Counted from the first letter of the stretch, positions 36,022 through 44,440 are shown. The stretch is DNA of 64,000 nucleotides from Urechidicola vernalis (GCF_031846385.1 NZ_JAVRHV010000003.1:248001-312000); one strand, 5' to 3'. Numbers and translations: made by a program. The notes: generated by a model not told the origin, from the sequence alone.

Positions 36022-36525
36022 TTATTTCTTTTTAGTAAATAATACGATTCCTATTAAAATTAAAACGATAGTTAATCCAGATGTTGTAAGCGTTTTGGAA
36101 ATTATTTTTCCGAAATCACTAAAACTGAAATAATCTAAACTAAAAACGATTAAATGGTGAATTAAAACCTGGATAGAAATAAACGAAAAGGCTTTAAAAA
36201 ATGAAATACTTCTAATATTAAATAGATGATAATCGAAATCCGTTTTATTTAAAATTGACGTTAGCAGGGGTAGTCTAATAAATGCAATGAATAAAGTTGC
36301 TGCAGCGTGAATTCCTCCAGAGTTCGAGAAAAAATCAATAAACAAACCTAAGAGAAAACTGAGAAATAAAAAGGCACCTTTTTCTTTTTTAAGGGGATAA
36401 TAAAAGACAAATACAACGTAGATTAGAGGGTTGGTATACCCAAACAGATTGATGTTGTTAAATATTAATACTTGTAGCAGTACCAATAGAAAAAGCCAAA
36501 TTATATTTTTTATAAAATCATTCAT
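36022..36525 (-). CDS. mreD: Rod shape-determining protein MreD
   Basis: A 167-residue inner-membrane protein with about five hydrophobic segments, small and variable in sequence, recognised mostly by length, topology (YPLKKEKGAFLFLSFLLGLFIDFFSNSGGIHAAATLFIAFIRLPLL region) and position between mreC and pbp2. It overlaps mreC by 8 bases. It helps anchor the elongation complex in the membrane. Confidence 0.9.
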   Translation of the reverse strand: MNDFIKNIIWLFLLVLLQVLIFNNINLFGYTNPLIYVVFVFYYPLKKEKGAFLFLSFLLGLFIDFFSNSGGIHAAATLFIAFIRLPLLTSILNKTDFDYHLFNIRSISFFKAFSFISIQVLIHHLIVFSLDYFSFSDFGKIISKTLTTSGLTIVLILIGIVLFTKKK

Positions 36526-37345
36526 TATTTCTGGCTTCCAATTCTTTAATTTCTTGTTTTTCTAAATTTGTAATAATGTTGATGTTTTTTATGGAACTCA
36601 TGTCATTGAATAAGGCGATGTCAATTGGCTCGAAAGTGTTGTTGTTAATTTTAACATCTTTGATGGTTCCTACTAAAATTCCTTCTGGAAAAATAGCTGA
36701 CTTTCCTCCAGTAATTATTGTGTCTCCTACTTTTAATTGCGCTTGCCTTGGTAAATCTAGTAATTGAACAGTTTTATAGTCTTTGCCATTCCAAGTTAGA
36801 GAGCCAAAATGATCATTATTTTTCAACTTTACATTTATTTGTGAGTAGTTATTTAAAATGGAAATAACAGTAGCATTGTGTTTAGATACATTGTGAGTGA
36901 CACCTATAATTCCATGGCTATTTACTACGGCCATCTCTGGAGTAATCCCATTAATGGTTCCTTTGTTAATTGTTAGAAAGTTGTTTCTGCTCTTATAGCT
37001 GTTATTTGTAATTTTTGCAGATGTAAACTTAAATTTTTGATAATAAAAAGAAGTGTCAATACTTTCAGTAAATGAAGAATCAATTTTATAAGGGGTCAGT
37101 TCTAAAAGGTTCTTTAACCGAATATTTTCTTCTACTAGCCGGCTGTTTTCTTTTTTTAAACTAAAGAATTCGTTTATTGAACTAATTCTTTTGTAGATGC
37201 CACCGGTAACAAAATTAGCCGAATTAATAAACTTACTTTTATGATAAGAATGATGGTTTATTGTAAAAAAAAGCGCAACAATTTCTAGCAACAAAAAAAG
37301 TAGGAAGTACCTGTATTTTTCAATAAACTTGAATATTTGTTGCAT
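36518..37345 (-). CDS. mreC: Rod shape-determining protein MreC
   Basis: A 275-residue periplasmic scaffold with one N-terminal membrane helix (about 10-28), a coiled coil (about 55-80, SLKKENSRLVEENIRLKNLL) and a beta domain with VVNSHGIIGVTHNVSKHNATVISI and VGDTIITGGKSAIFPEGILVGTI, typical of MreC. It links MreB with RodA/PBP2 in the elongasome. It lies 23 bases after mreB. Confidence 0.95.
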   Translation of the reverse strand: MQQIFKFIEKYRYFLLFLLLEIVALFFTINHHSYHKSKFINSANFVTGGIYKRISSINEFFSLKKENSRLVEENIRLKNLLELTPYKIDSSFTESIDTSFYYQKFKFTSAKITNNSYKSRNNFLTINKGTINGITPEMAVVNSHGIIGVTHNVSKHNATVISILNNYSQINVKLKNNDHFGSLTWNGKDYKTVQLLDLPRQAQLKVGDTIITGGKSAIFPEGILVGTIKDVKINNNTFEPIDIALFNDMSSIKNINIITNLEKQEIKELEARNNE

Positions 37346-37368
37346 ATGAGATGGCTAGCGGAATTTTA

Positions 37369-38397
37369 CTATTTCATTAAAACAGTACTGTACTTTTCAA
37401 TATCTTTTAAAGTAATTCCAGTTCCTCTAACAACCGCACGTAATGGATCTTCAGCTACATAAACAGGTAAGTCTGTTTTTCTAGACAATCTTTTATCTAA
37501 TCCTCTAAGCATTGAACCTCCTCCAGCTAAATATATTCCAGTATTGTAGATATCAGCTGCTAACTCTGGTGGAGTTTGCGATAGTGTTTCCATTACAGCA
37601 TCCTCAATCCTTAGAATAGATTTGTCAAGTGCTTTTGCAATTTCTCTATAAGATACCTGAACTTGTTTTGGTTTTCCGCTTAGTAAGTCTCTACCTTGAA
37701 CCAACATATCTTCTGGTGGAGTTTCTAATTCTTCGGTAGCAGCCCCAATAGTTAATTTAATTCTTTCAGCAGTGCGTTCCCCAACATATAAGTTATGTTG
37801 TGTTCTCATGTAGTAAGCGATGTCATTTGTAAAGACGTCACCTGCTACCTTAACAGATTTATCACAAACAATTCCACCTAATGCAATTACTGCAATTTCA
37901 GTTGTACCACCACCTATGTCAATAATCATATTTCCTTTAGGCTGTGTAATATCTATTCCAATACCAATTGCTGCTGCCATTGGTTCGTGTATTAGATAAA
38001 TTTCTTTTGCGTTCATATGTTCAGCTGAATCTCGAACCGCTCGTTTTTCAACCTCAGTAATACCAGAAGGAATACAAATTACCATTCGTAAAGATGGTGT
38101 CCAAAATTTCTTTTTAATACTAGGGATGTTTTTGATAAACTGCTTTATCATTTGTTCCGATGCTTCGAAATCGGCAATAACCCCATCTTTTAACGGTCTA
38201 ATCGTTTTGATGTTTTCGTGCGTTTTTCCTTGCATTAAACTAGCTTTATCTCCGGTAGCTATAATTTTACCAGAAATTCTGTCTCGAGCAACAATGGAAG
38301 GTTCGTCTACAATCACTTTTCCTTCATGGATTATTAAAGTGTTTGCAGTCCCTAAATCAATAGCGATGTCTTCAGTCATGAAGTCGAAAAAGCTCAT
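37369..38397 (-). CDS. mreB: Actin-like rod shape protein MreB
   Basis: A 342-residue bacterial actin that organises lateral wall synthesis. The nucleotide-binding motifs are DLGTANTLIIHEGKVIVDEPSIVA (phosphate 1), MIIDIGGGTTEIAVIALGGIV (phosphate 2) and IYLAGGGSMLRGLDKRL (adenosine). Length is typical. First gene of mreBCD-pbp2-rodA with a TACATTTG -7 box upstream, and divergent from nothing: purH, on the same strand, ends about 40 bases before. Confidence 0.97.
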   Translation of the reverse strand: MSFFDFMTEDIAIDLGTANTLIIHEGKVIVDEPSIVARDRISGKIIATGDKASLMQGKTHENIKTIRPLKDGVIADFEASEQMIKQFIKNIPSIKKKFWTPSLRMVICIPSGITEVEKRAVRDSAEHMNAKEIYLIHEPMAAAIGIGIDITQPKGNMIIDIGGGTTEIAVIALGGIVCDKSVKVAGDVFTNDIAYYMRTQHNLYVGERTAERIKLTIGAATEELETPPEDMLVQGRDLLSGKPKQVQVSYREIAKALDKSILRIEDAVMETLSQTPPELAADIYNTGIYLAGGGSMLRGLDKRLSRKTDLPVYVAEDPLRAVVRGTGITLKDIEKYSTVLMK

Positions 38398-38425
38398 ATT
38401 GTATTCTTGTATTGAGGTTAATTCA

Positions 38426-38433
38426 CAAATGTA
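38426..38433 (-). promoter_or_regulatory. Promoter -7 element for the mre operon
   Basis: TACATTTG on minus matches TAnnTTTG, 28 bases before mreB; the -33 region would lie in the purH 3' end and is not distinct. Confidence 0.5.
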
Positions 38434-38439
38434 ATAAAA

Positions 38440-39966
38440 TTAATGCTTAAAATGACGTGTTCCAGTCATTACCATAGCTAAATTATTTTCATCACAATAA
38501 TCTATAGATAACTGGTCTTTTATTGAACCTCCTGGTTGAATAACCGCCTTAATTCCAGCCTTGTCTGCTATCTCAACACAGTCAGGGAATGGGAAAAATG
38601 CATCACTCGCCATAACGGCACCTTTCAAATCAAACTTAAAATGATTAGCTTTTGCAATTGCCTGCTCTAAAGCATCTACACGACTTGTTTGTCCCGTTCC
38701 GCCAGCGCATAATTGTTTGTTTTTAACCAAGATAATAGTATTTGATTTTGTGTGCTTACAAATTTTAGATGCAAAAAGTAGATCTTCTATTTGAGCATCT
38801 GTTACAACTCTCTTAGTAACGTTTTTTAAATCTTCTTTAGTATCTGTAACATTATTTGGGTCTTGTGCTAAAACCCCATTTAATGCAGTTCTGTAACTAA
38901 TATTTGGAAAATCAGCATCTTTCTGAACTAAAATAATTCTATTTTTCTTTCCTTTTAATATTGATAAAGCTTCGTCTGTAAAAGAAGGAGCAATTACAAC
39001 CTCACAGAATAATTTGTGAATTTCCGAAGCTGTTGCTTCATCAATTTCTTTATTTGCAATTAACACGCCACCAAAAGCTGAAGTAGGGTCACCTGCTAAG
39101 GCATCAACATATGCTTGAGCCAATGTGTCTCTTTGTGCAAATCCGCAAGCGTTGTTGTGCTTTAAAATAGCAAACGTAGGGGCTTCATTTTTAAATTCAC
39201 GAATAAGATTAACAGCAGCATCAACATCTAATAGGTTGTTGAAAGATAATTCTTTACCATGCAATTGATCAAAAAGTTCTTCCAAATTACCATAGAAATA
39301 TCCTTTTTGATGAGGGTTTTCTCCATATCGTAATTGTTTTACAGTATCAAAACTTTGTCTAAATGTTGGCTGATCATCATTTAAATAATTGAAAATAGCG
39401 GAGTCGTAATGACTTGAAACGGCAAATGATTTTGCGGAAAATGATTTGCGTTGTTCAATGGTTGTTGCTCCATTGTTTTCAGAAATAACACTTAAGAATT
39501 CATCATATTGCTCCATTGATGAAACACAGATTACATCCTTGTAGTTTTTTGCAGCCGCTCTAATAAGTGAGATTCCACCGATATCAATTTTTTCAATAAT
39601 ATCTTGTTCGGATGCACCACTTGCTACCGTTTTTTCAAACGGATATAAATCTACAATTACAATATCAATTTCTGGAATTTCGAATTCTTCAATTTGAGAT
39701 TGATCACCTGCGTTATTTCTTCGGTTTAAAATTCCACCAAATACTTTTGGGTGTAATGTTTTTACACGTCCTCCAAGAATAGAAGGGTAAGAGGTTAAAT
39801 CTTCAACAGGAACAACATCTATTCCCATATCTTTAATAAATTTCTCTGTACCTCCGGTTGAGTAGATAGTTACATTTAACTGGTTTAATTTCTGAACAAT
39901 AGGACCTAATCCATCTTTGTGAAATACCGAAATTAATGCTGATTTTACTGTTTTAGTAGTGCTCAT
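38440..39966 (-). CDS. purH: Bifunctional AICAR formyltransferase/IMP cyclohydrolase
   Basis: A 508-residue enzyme for the last two steps of IMP synthesis. The N-terminal cyclohydrolase domain (about 1-195) has VKSALISVFHKDG, LGGRVKTLHPKVFGGIL and the DIGGISLIRAAAKNY motif; the formyltransferase domain follows with LRYGENPHQ and ILKHNNACGFA, and FFPFPDCVEIADKAGIKAVIQPGGSIKD at the end. I chose the ATG at 39966 (MSTTKTV) over that at 39987, because the conserved start is near MSTTK and the -7 box at 39989 leaves no room for the longer form. Confidence 0.97.
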   Translation of the reverse strand: MSTTKTVKSALISVFHKDGLGPIVQKLNQLNVTIYSTGGTEKFIKDMGIDVVPVEDLTSYPSILGGRVKTLHPKVFGGILNRRNNAGDQSQIEEFEIPEIDIVIVDLYPFEKTVASGASEQDIIEKIDIGGISLIRAAAKNYKDVICVSSMEQYDEFLSVISENNGATTIEQRKSFSAKSFAVSSHYDSAIFNYLNDDQPTFRQSFDTVKQLRYGENPHQKGYFYGNLEELFDQLHGKELSFNNLLDVDAAVNLIREFKNEAPTFAILKHNNACGFAQRDTLAQAYVDALAGDPTSAFGGVLIANKEIDEATASEIHKLFCEVVIAPSFTDEALSILKGKKNRIILVQKDADFPNISYRTALNGVLAQDPNNVTDTKEDLKNVTKRVVTDAQIEDLLFASKICKHTKSNTIILVKNKQLCAGGTGQTSRVDALEQAIAKANHFKFDLKGAVMASDAFFPFPDCVEIADKAGIKAVIQPGGSIKDQLSIDYCDENNLAMVMTGTRHFKH

Positions 39967-39988
39967 TTTGTGTGTTGTGTGTTTCACG

Positions 39989-40019
39989 CAAAACTACTAA
40001 AACTGATTAGGTTCTACAA
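39989..40019 (-). promoter_or_regulatory. Promoter of purH
   Basis: On minus, TTG (40017-40019), a 20-base spacer and TAGTTTTG (39989-39996) make a typical promoter. It decides for the purH start at 39966. Confidence 0.7.
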
Positions 40020-40049
40020 CCTAAAAATGTGTTAATTCAAACGTTACTT

Positions 40050-40502
40050 TTAAACAATTTTAGCCACTTGTTCACAAACAAATTCTAATAATTCTTCATC
40101 TTTTTTTGTAAAAGTATTGGGAGTATGAGAATCGATATCAATTTGCCCAATATTTTTTCCATTAACAAAAATGGGAATCACAATTTCGGATTTTACTTTC
40201 CAACCGCAAGAAATATAATTGTCTTGTTCAGAAACATCTTGAACTACAAAATTCTCATTACTAACGGCAACCTGTCCGCAAATTCCTTTTCCAAATGGAA
40301 TAATTGTATGTTCGGTAGGTTCTCCGGTAAAAGGACCTAATTTTAATTCATTTTTATCTCCGTTCTTAAAATAAAATCCAACCCAGTCATAATAAGAAAT
40401 AGAACTTTCTAAGTAATCGCAAATTTGTTGAAGCGTGACGTTTTTATCAGTGTTCGATTCTAAGATTGATGTAATATTATTTTTCATTGCGTCGATTTCC
40501 AT
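40050..40502 (-). CDS. GAF-domain protein, free methionine-(R)-sulfoxide reductase-like
   Basis: A 150-residue single GAF domain. It matches the free-methionine-(R)-sulfoxide reductase (fRMsr/MsrC) family: WVGFYF, LGPFTGEPTEHTIIPFGKGICGQVA, and YISCGWKVKSEIVIPIF. Cys75 and Cys99 are 24 residues apart, like Cys94 and Cys118 of the Escherichia coli enzyme, the latter catalytic; the residue matching Cys84 is not a cysteine. The pair could still cycle through a disulfide. An alternative role as a small-molecule sensor cannot be excluded. A -7 box lies 22 bases upstream; an ATG at 40487 is an alternative start. Confidence 0.82.
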   Translation of the reverse strand: MEIDAMKNNITSILESNTDKNVTLQQICDYLESSISYYDWVGFYFKNGDKNELKLGPFTGEPTEHTIIPFGKGICGQVAVSNENFVVQDVSEQDNYISCGWKVKSEIVIPIFVNGKNIGQIDIDSHTPNTFTKKDEELLEFVCEQVAKIV

Positions 40503-40507
40503 AATGA

Positions 40508-41086
40508 ATGCTTAAATTTGAAGCAAAACTAACTACTTTTTCGTTGAAAAAAAACAAAGTTGTCATACTATTTTTAGTCAAGTTTTTCTTGGTGTATTTT
40601 TCATTTACAGCTATGTATTCGTGGTACTTAAGTAATACGCAACAAACGGATGATTTATTCGCCTGTTCGCCTGTTACTACACTTGTCACTGATCATGCCG
40701 AATATGTTATAGAGTTGTTAGGATACGACGTTTATACTGATCAAAATTTTGATGAACTTTCAATGATGTTCATGGTAAATGAAAGTTATGTAGTTAAAAT
40801 TGTGGAAGGATGTACGAGTGTTAGTATTATGATTTTGTTCATGGCTTTTGTTGTTGCTTTTTCTGGGAGAATTAAAACAACAATTTTATATGTTTTGTTG
40901 GGACTTGTTTTGATTTATTTGGTAAATATTTTTAGAATTGTGTTGTTGTCGTTGGTGATATATCATCATCCTAGTTGGCAGAATTTTATGCATGATTTTG
41001 TTTTTCCAGCAATCATTTATGGGATGGTTTTTTTGTTGTGGTTAATATGGGTAAAAAAATATGCAACACTGCACAAAAGCAAATGA
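40508..41086 (+). CDS. xrtF: Exosortase family protein XrtF
   Basis: A 192-residue polytopic inner-membrane protein with about five hydrophobic segments and the exosortase triad: Cys102 in VEGCTSVSI, Arg143 in NIFRIVLLS and His162 in MHDFVFPAIIYG. These match the Cys-Arg-His cysteine-protease-like transpeptidase site of exosortases, which cut C-terminal anchoring tails of exported proteins. The sequence resembles exosortase F of Flavobacteria. Its ATG is only 5 bases from the divergent GAF gene's start; TTG at 40544 (LKKNKVVILF) is a possible alternative start. It overlaps the next gene by 4 bases (ATGA), so the two are translationally coupled. Confidence 0.9.
   Translation: MLKFEAKLTTFSLKKNKVVILFLVKFFLVYFSFTAMYSWYLSNTQQTDDLFACSPVTTLVTDHAEYVIELLGYDVYTDQNFDELSMMFMVNESYVVKIVEGCTSVSIMILFMAFVVAFSGRIKTTILYVLLGLVLIYLVNIFRIVLLSLVIYHHPSWQNFMHDFVFPAIIYGMVFLLWLIWVKKYATLHKSK
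40524..40531 (-). promoter_or_regulatory. Promoter -7 element for the GAF gene
   Basis: TAGTTTTG on minus matches TAnnTTTG; a TTTG at 40555-40558 lies 23 bases upstream, at the long end of allowed spacing. It is inside the xrtF reading frame if that starts at 40508. Confidence 0.5.
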
Positions 41087-41508
41087 AAAAAGTAATTAGG
41101 TATAGTGTAATAGCAATTTTATTTCTGCTTCTTTTTTTTATAAGAGGGTTTGAAGATGTACTCTTTTACGACCCTTTTTTACTTTATTTTGAGAATGATT
41201 ATTTATTAGCAGAATTTCCAAGTGTTGATATGTGGAAGTTATTCCTTAGTATTTTATTTCGCTTTTCATTAAATAGTATTGTTTCAGTGTTGATTTTAAA
41301 GTTTGTTTTTAGCGAAACGGTCCAGTTGAAATTTTTAATCTGGTTGTATATCGTTTTCTTTATTGTATGTGTATCTGTTTTTTTAATACAAGTGCAATCT
41401 GAATTTGATAATGGTTATTTGTTTCCATTTTATGTTAGAAGACTATTGATCCATCCAATGCTATTAATTGTGTTGTTGCCTGTATATTTTGTGAAAAGAA
41501 ATCGTTGA
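41083..41508 (+). CDS. Exosortase F system-associated membrane protein
   Basis: A membrane protein of about 141 residues with four hydrophobic segments. It begins MKKVIRYSVIAILFLLLFFIRGFEDVLFYDPFLLYF and has the motif FPFYVRRLLIHPMLLI, matching the small protein regularly encoded after exosortase F in Flavobacteria. The ATG at 41083 overlaps the xrtF stop as ATGA and gives a sensible N-terminus; a longer frame from 41038 exists but begins in the upstream gene. The function is unknown; it may help the exosortase in the membrane. Coupled translation with xrtF is likely. Confidence 0.85.
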   Translation: MKKVIRYSVIAILFLLLFFIRGFEDVLFYDPFLLYFENDYLLAEFPSVDMWKLFLSILFRFSLNSIVSVLILKFVFSETVQLKFLIWLYIVFFIVCVSVFLIQVQSEFDNGYLFPFYVRRLLIHPMLLIVLLPVYFVKRNR

Positions 41509-41582
41509 GGATTAATTCAAAGAGATGTAATAATTTCCATTATTTTCGTTCTAAACTATTATTCAAAGTATAAATATTAATT

Positions 41583-41954
41583 ATGAAGAAACTTATGTAT
41601 TCGTTAGTTCTAATTGTAGGGTTAACACTAATCGGTTGTAAATCGGAGAAAAAAGGAGAGCATTCCGATCACGAAATGGCAAAGGTAGAATATGTTTGCC
41701 CAATGGATTGTGAAGATGGAAAAACATACGCAGATAAAAATGATAAGTGTGCCGTTTGTAAAATGAAATTAGTAAAGAAAGAATCAGAAGGAAAGCATGA
41801 GCACGACAAAGAAGGAGAGCACAAAGATGGAAAGGAGCATTTAGATGATGATAATCACGATGGTGAAGGGGAACATGAAGAAGGTTCTGAACATGATAAA
41901 GATGGCGAGCATCAAGGTGAAGAGAAAGGACATGATTCTGATGAAAACCACTAA
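41583..41954 (+). CDS. Heavy-metal-binding-domain lipoprotein with His/Asp/Glu-rich tail
   Basis: A 123-residue lipoprotein; the lipobox LIGC anchors Cys19. Residues 37-62 hold YVCPMDCEDGKTY and CAVCKMKL, matching the heavy-metal-binding (HMBD/YHS-like) domain often fused to copper efflux proteins, with Cys39, Cys43, Cys56 and Cys59 as candidate ligands. The C-terminal half (66-123) is a run of His, Asp, Glu and Gly (HEHDKEGEHKDG type), a likely metal-buffering tail. It could chaperone copper, zinc or nickel at the membrane or outside. It follows the exosortase pair in the same direction after 74 bases, so co-transcription is possible. It does not have a visible exosortase anchoring tail. Confidence 0.85.
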   Translation: MKKLMYSLVLIVGLTLIGCKSEKKGEHSDHEMAKVEYVCPMDCEDGKTYADKNDKCAVCKMKLVKKESEGKHEHDKEGEHKDGKEHLDDDNHDGEGEHEEGSEHDKDGEHQGEEKGHDSDENH

Positions 41955-41975
41955 TCAATGGCGTGAGAAAAAAAG

Positions 41976-42006
41976 AAACCCGATTTATTTTAAATAAATC
42001 GGGTTT
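41976..42006. terminator. Bidirectional terminator between the HMBD lipoprotein and groEL
   Basis: AAACCCGATTTATTT / AAATAAATCGGGTTT, about 14 paired bases around a minimal loop, with A/T runs on both flanks for both convergent genes. Confidence 0.9.
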
Positions 42007-42030
42007 TTAATTATTTATGGCGATTCGCCA

Positions 42031-43665
42031 TTACATCATTCCTGGCATTCCTCCGCCCATTGGTGGCATTGGAGCAGCAGGTGCTTCTTCTTTAATATCA
42101 ACTAAAGCACATTCAGTAGTTAAAATCATTCCAGAAACAGAAGCCGCATTTTCTAAGGCGACACGTGTTACTTTTGTAGGGTCAATAATACCAGCATCTA
42201 GCATTTTAACGTACTCTCCAGATTTGGCATTGTAACCAAAGTCACCTTTTTCTTCTAACACTTTAGAAACAACAACAGATCCTTCTTTTCCGGTGTTCTC
42301 AACAATCTGACGTAAAGGCTCTTCAATTGCTCTATCAATAATTTTGATACCTGTTACTTCATCTAAATTATCAGTAGTAATTTTTTCCAAAACATTTTTA
42401 GCTCTAACCAGAGCAACACCACCTCCGGCAATGATTCCTTCTTCTACAGCCGCTCTTGTTGCATGTAAAGCATCATCAACACGGTCTTTCTTTTCTTTCA
42501 TTTCTACTTCAGAAGCAGCACCAACATATAATACAGCAACACCTCCAGCCAATTTAGCTAAACGCTCTTGTAATTTCTCTCTATCGTAATCAGATGTAGT
42601 AGTTTCTATTTGAGATTTGATTTGACCAACTCTTGCTTTAATAGCGTCCACATCACCAGCACCATTTACAATAGTTGTGTTGTCTTTATCAATAGTTACT
42701 CTTTCTGCAGTACCTAACATTTCAATAGTTGTTTTCTCTAGAGACAAACCAAGTTCTTCAGAAATTACAGTACCTCCCGTTAAGATAGCGATGTCTTGTA
42801 ACATTGCTTTTCTTCTATCTCCAAATCCTGGCGCTTTAACGGCAGCAATTTTAAGAGCACCTCTTAATTTGTTCATTACTAAAGTAGCTAAAGCTTCTCC
42901 TTCAACATCTTCGGCAATAATTAATAATGGTTTTCCAGATTGTGCAACTGGCTCAAGGATTGGTAATAAATCTTTAAGATTTGATATTTTCTTTTCGAAC
43001 AATAAAATGTACGGGCTTTCTAAATCAACCAACATTTTGTCTGTGTTTGTAACAAAATAAGGAGATAAATAACCTCTGTCAAATTGCATACCTTCAACAA
43101 TATCAACATATGTTTTAGTTCCTTTTGCCTCTTCAACAGTAATAACACCTTCTTTACCTACTTTTTCAAATGCCTCAGCAATTAAAGTTCCGATAGTGCT
43201 ATCATTATTTGCAGAAATAGATGCTACTTGATTGATCATTTCAGAGTTACTTCCAACTTCTTTAGATTGTGAATGTAGGTCAGTAACAATTGCTTCAACA
43301 GCCTTATCAATCCCTCTTTTTAAATCCATTGGGTTTGCCCCTGCAGCTACGTTTTTCAATCCTTCTTTTACGATTGCTTGTGCTAATACAGTTGCAGTAG
43401 TAGTTCCATCACCTGCTAAATCATTAGTTTTAGAAGCAACTTCTTTTACCATTTGAGCACCCATGTTTTCAAGTGCATCTTCCAGTTCAATTTCTTTTGC
43501 TACTGAAACACCATCTTTTGTAACTGCTGGTCCGCCAAATGCTTTTCCAATAACTACGTTTCTTCCTTTTGGTCCTAAAGTAACTTTTACTGCATTTGCT
43601 AATGCATCAACACCACGTTTTAGTCCGTCACGTGCTTCTAAATCAAATTTAATATCTTTTGCCAT
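42031..43665 (-). CDS. groEL: Chaperonin GroEL (60 kDa)
   Basis: A 544-residue group I chaperonin that folds proteins in the cytosol with GroES. Motifs include the ATP site VTLGPKGRNVVIGK and DLAGDGTTTATVLAQAI, and the AAVEEGIIAGGGVALVRA signature, and the C-terminal tail PMPPMGGGMPGMM of the GGM type. Length is normal. It is downstream of groES in the usual operon, 12 bases apart. Confidence 0.98.
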   Translation of the reverse strand: MAKDIKFDLEARDGLKRGVDALANAVKVTLGPKGRNVVIGKAFGGPAVTKDGVSVAKEIELEDALENMGAQMVKEVASKTNDLAGDGTTTATVLAQAIVKEGLKNVAAGANPMDLKRGIDKAVEAIVTDLHSQSKEVGSNSEMINQVASISANNDSTIGTLIAEAFEKVGKEGVITVEEAKGTKTYVDIVEGMQFDRGYLSPYFVTNTDKMLVDLESPYILLFEKKISNLKDLLPILEPVAQSGKPLLIIAEDVEGEALATLVMNKLRGALKIAAVKAPGFGDRRKAMLQDIAILTGGTVISEELGLSLEKTTIEMLGTAERVTIDKDNTTIVNGAGDVDAIKARVGQIKSQIETTTSDYDREKLQERLAKLAGGVAVLYVGAASEVEMKEKKDRVDDALHATRAAVEEGIIAGGGVALVRAKNVLEKITTDNLDEVTGIKIIDRAIEEPLRQIVENTGKEGSVVVSKVLEEKGDFGYNAKSGEYVKMLDAGIIDPTKVTRVALENAASVSGMILTTECALVDIKEEAPAAPMPPMGGGMPGMM

Positions 43666-43677
43666 CTTAATATATTT

Positions 43678-43956
43678 TTAAACGATTGCGAAAATATCGC
43701 TCTCTCTCATTATTAAATAATCGTTTCCTTCTACTGCTAATTCTGTTCCAGCGTACTTTCCGTATAAAACAGTGTCACCAACTTTAACCGTTAAAGGTTC
43801 GTCTTTTGTTCCTGTTCCTACTGCTACTACAGTTCCTTTTTGTGGTTTTTCTTTTGCTGAATCTGGAATGATAATTCCACTTGCAGTTGTTGTTTCAGCT
43901 ACTGCTGGCTCAACCAATACTCGATCTGCCAATGGTTTTATGTTTAATTTACTCAT
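43678..43956 (-). CDS. groES: Co-chaperonin GroES (10 kDa)
   Basis: A 92-residue co-chaperonin that caps GroEL. It has the opening IKPLADRVLVEPAVAETTTASGIIIPDSAKEKPQKGTVVAVG (mobile loop inside) and the GDTVLYGKYAGTEL signature near the end. Length is normal. First gene of groES-groEL; a clear TAnnTTTG promoter is not visible upstream, but a sigma-54-like TGGCAC sequence is. Confidence 0.98.
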   Translation of the reverse strand: MSKLNIKPLADRVLVEPAVAETTTASGIIIPDSAKEKPQKGTVVAVGTGTKDEPLTVKVGDTVLYGKYAGTELAVEGNDYLIMRESDIFAIV

Positions 43957-44041
43957 GTTGTGAATATTTTATAGTTTGATAATTCTTTCAATGTTTTTTC
44001 CAAAAGTGTGCCAAATCAATTTAGTATGACATAGTGAAAAA

Positions 44042-44074
44042 AAAATGCCAACGTGTCATTTACGTTGGCATTTT
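44042..44074 (-). terminator. Terminator after secG
   Basis: AAAATGCCAACGT / ACGTTGGCATTTT hairpin lies 22 bases after the secG stop, followed by a T run on minus, and isolates groES from the upstream run. Confidence 0.88.
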
Positions 44075-44095
44075 ATATTGTATAATCTAAAAAGA

Positions 44096-44440
44096 TTATT
44101 GTACTGTGTCAGTTGGTGTTGTCGCAGCAGGTTCTGCTGGAACTTCCTGAGCATCTCTTTGATCTAATGTATTTTGAATAGTTGTATCAGTTGGAGCACT
44201 GTTTAAATTTGGTGATGCAAAATTAGATACTAAAATCAATAACAATAAAACAATAGATAATGTCCATGTACTCTTGTCTAAAAAGTTAGTTGTGTTTTGT
44301 ACACCACCTCCAACTGATTGGGATCCGCTTCCTCCAAATGAAGAAGACAACCCTCCGCCTTTAGGGTTCTGTACCATTATAATTAATACAAGTAGCACGG
44401 CTACAATCATAATTAAAACTAAAAATAGGCTATAACTCAT
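44096..44440 (-). CDS. secG: Preprotein translocase subunit SecG
   Basis: A 114-residue SecYEG translocase subunit. Two membrane helices (about 3-22 and 58-78) flank the conserved VQNPKGGGLSSSFGGSGSQ loop, and the extended C-terminal tail is rich in Ala, Pro and Thr. It lies 3 bases after the TPR protein and is last of the miaB to secG run. Confidence 0.95.
   Translation of the reverse strand: MSYSLFLVLIMIVAVLLVLIIMVQNPKGGGLSSSFGGSGSQSVGGGVQNTTNFLDKSTWTLSIVLLLLILVSNFASPNLNSAPTDTTIQNTLDQRDAQEVPAEPAATTPTDTVQ

Noticed and set aside
41593..41958. Minus-strand frame opposite the His/Asp/Glu-rich lipoprotein
   Set aside because: It is a by-product of the GAC/CAT/GAA-rich codons on plus, with leucine and histidine runs and no family match.
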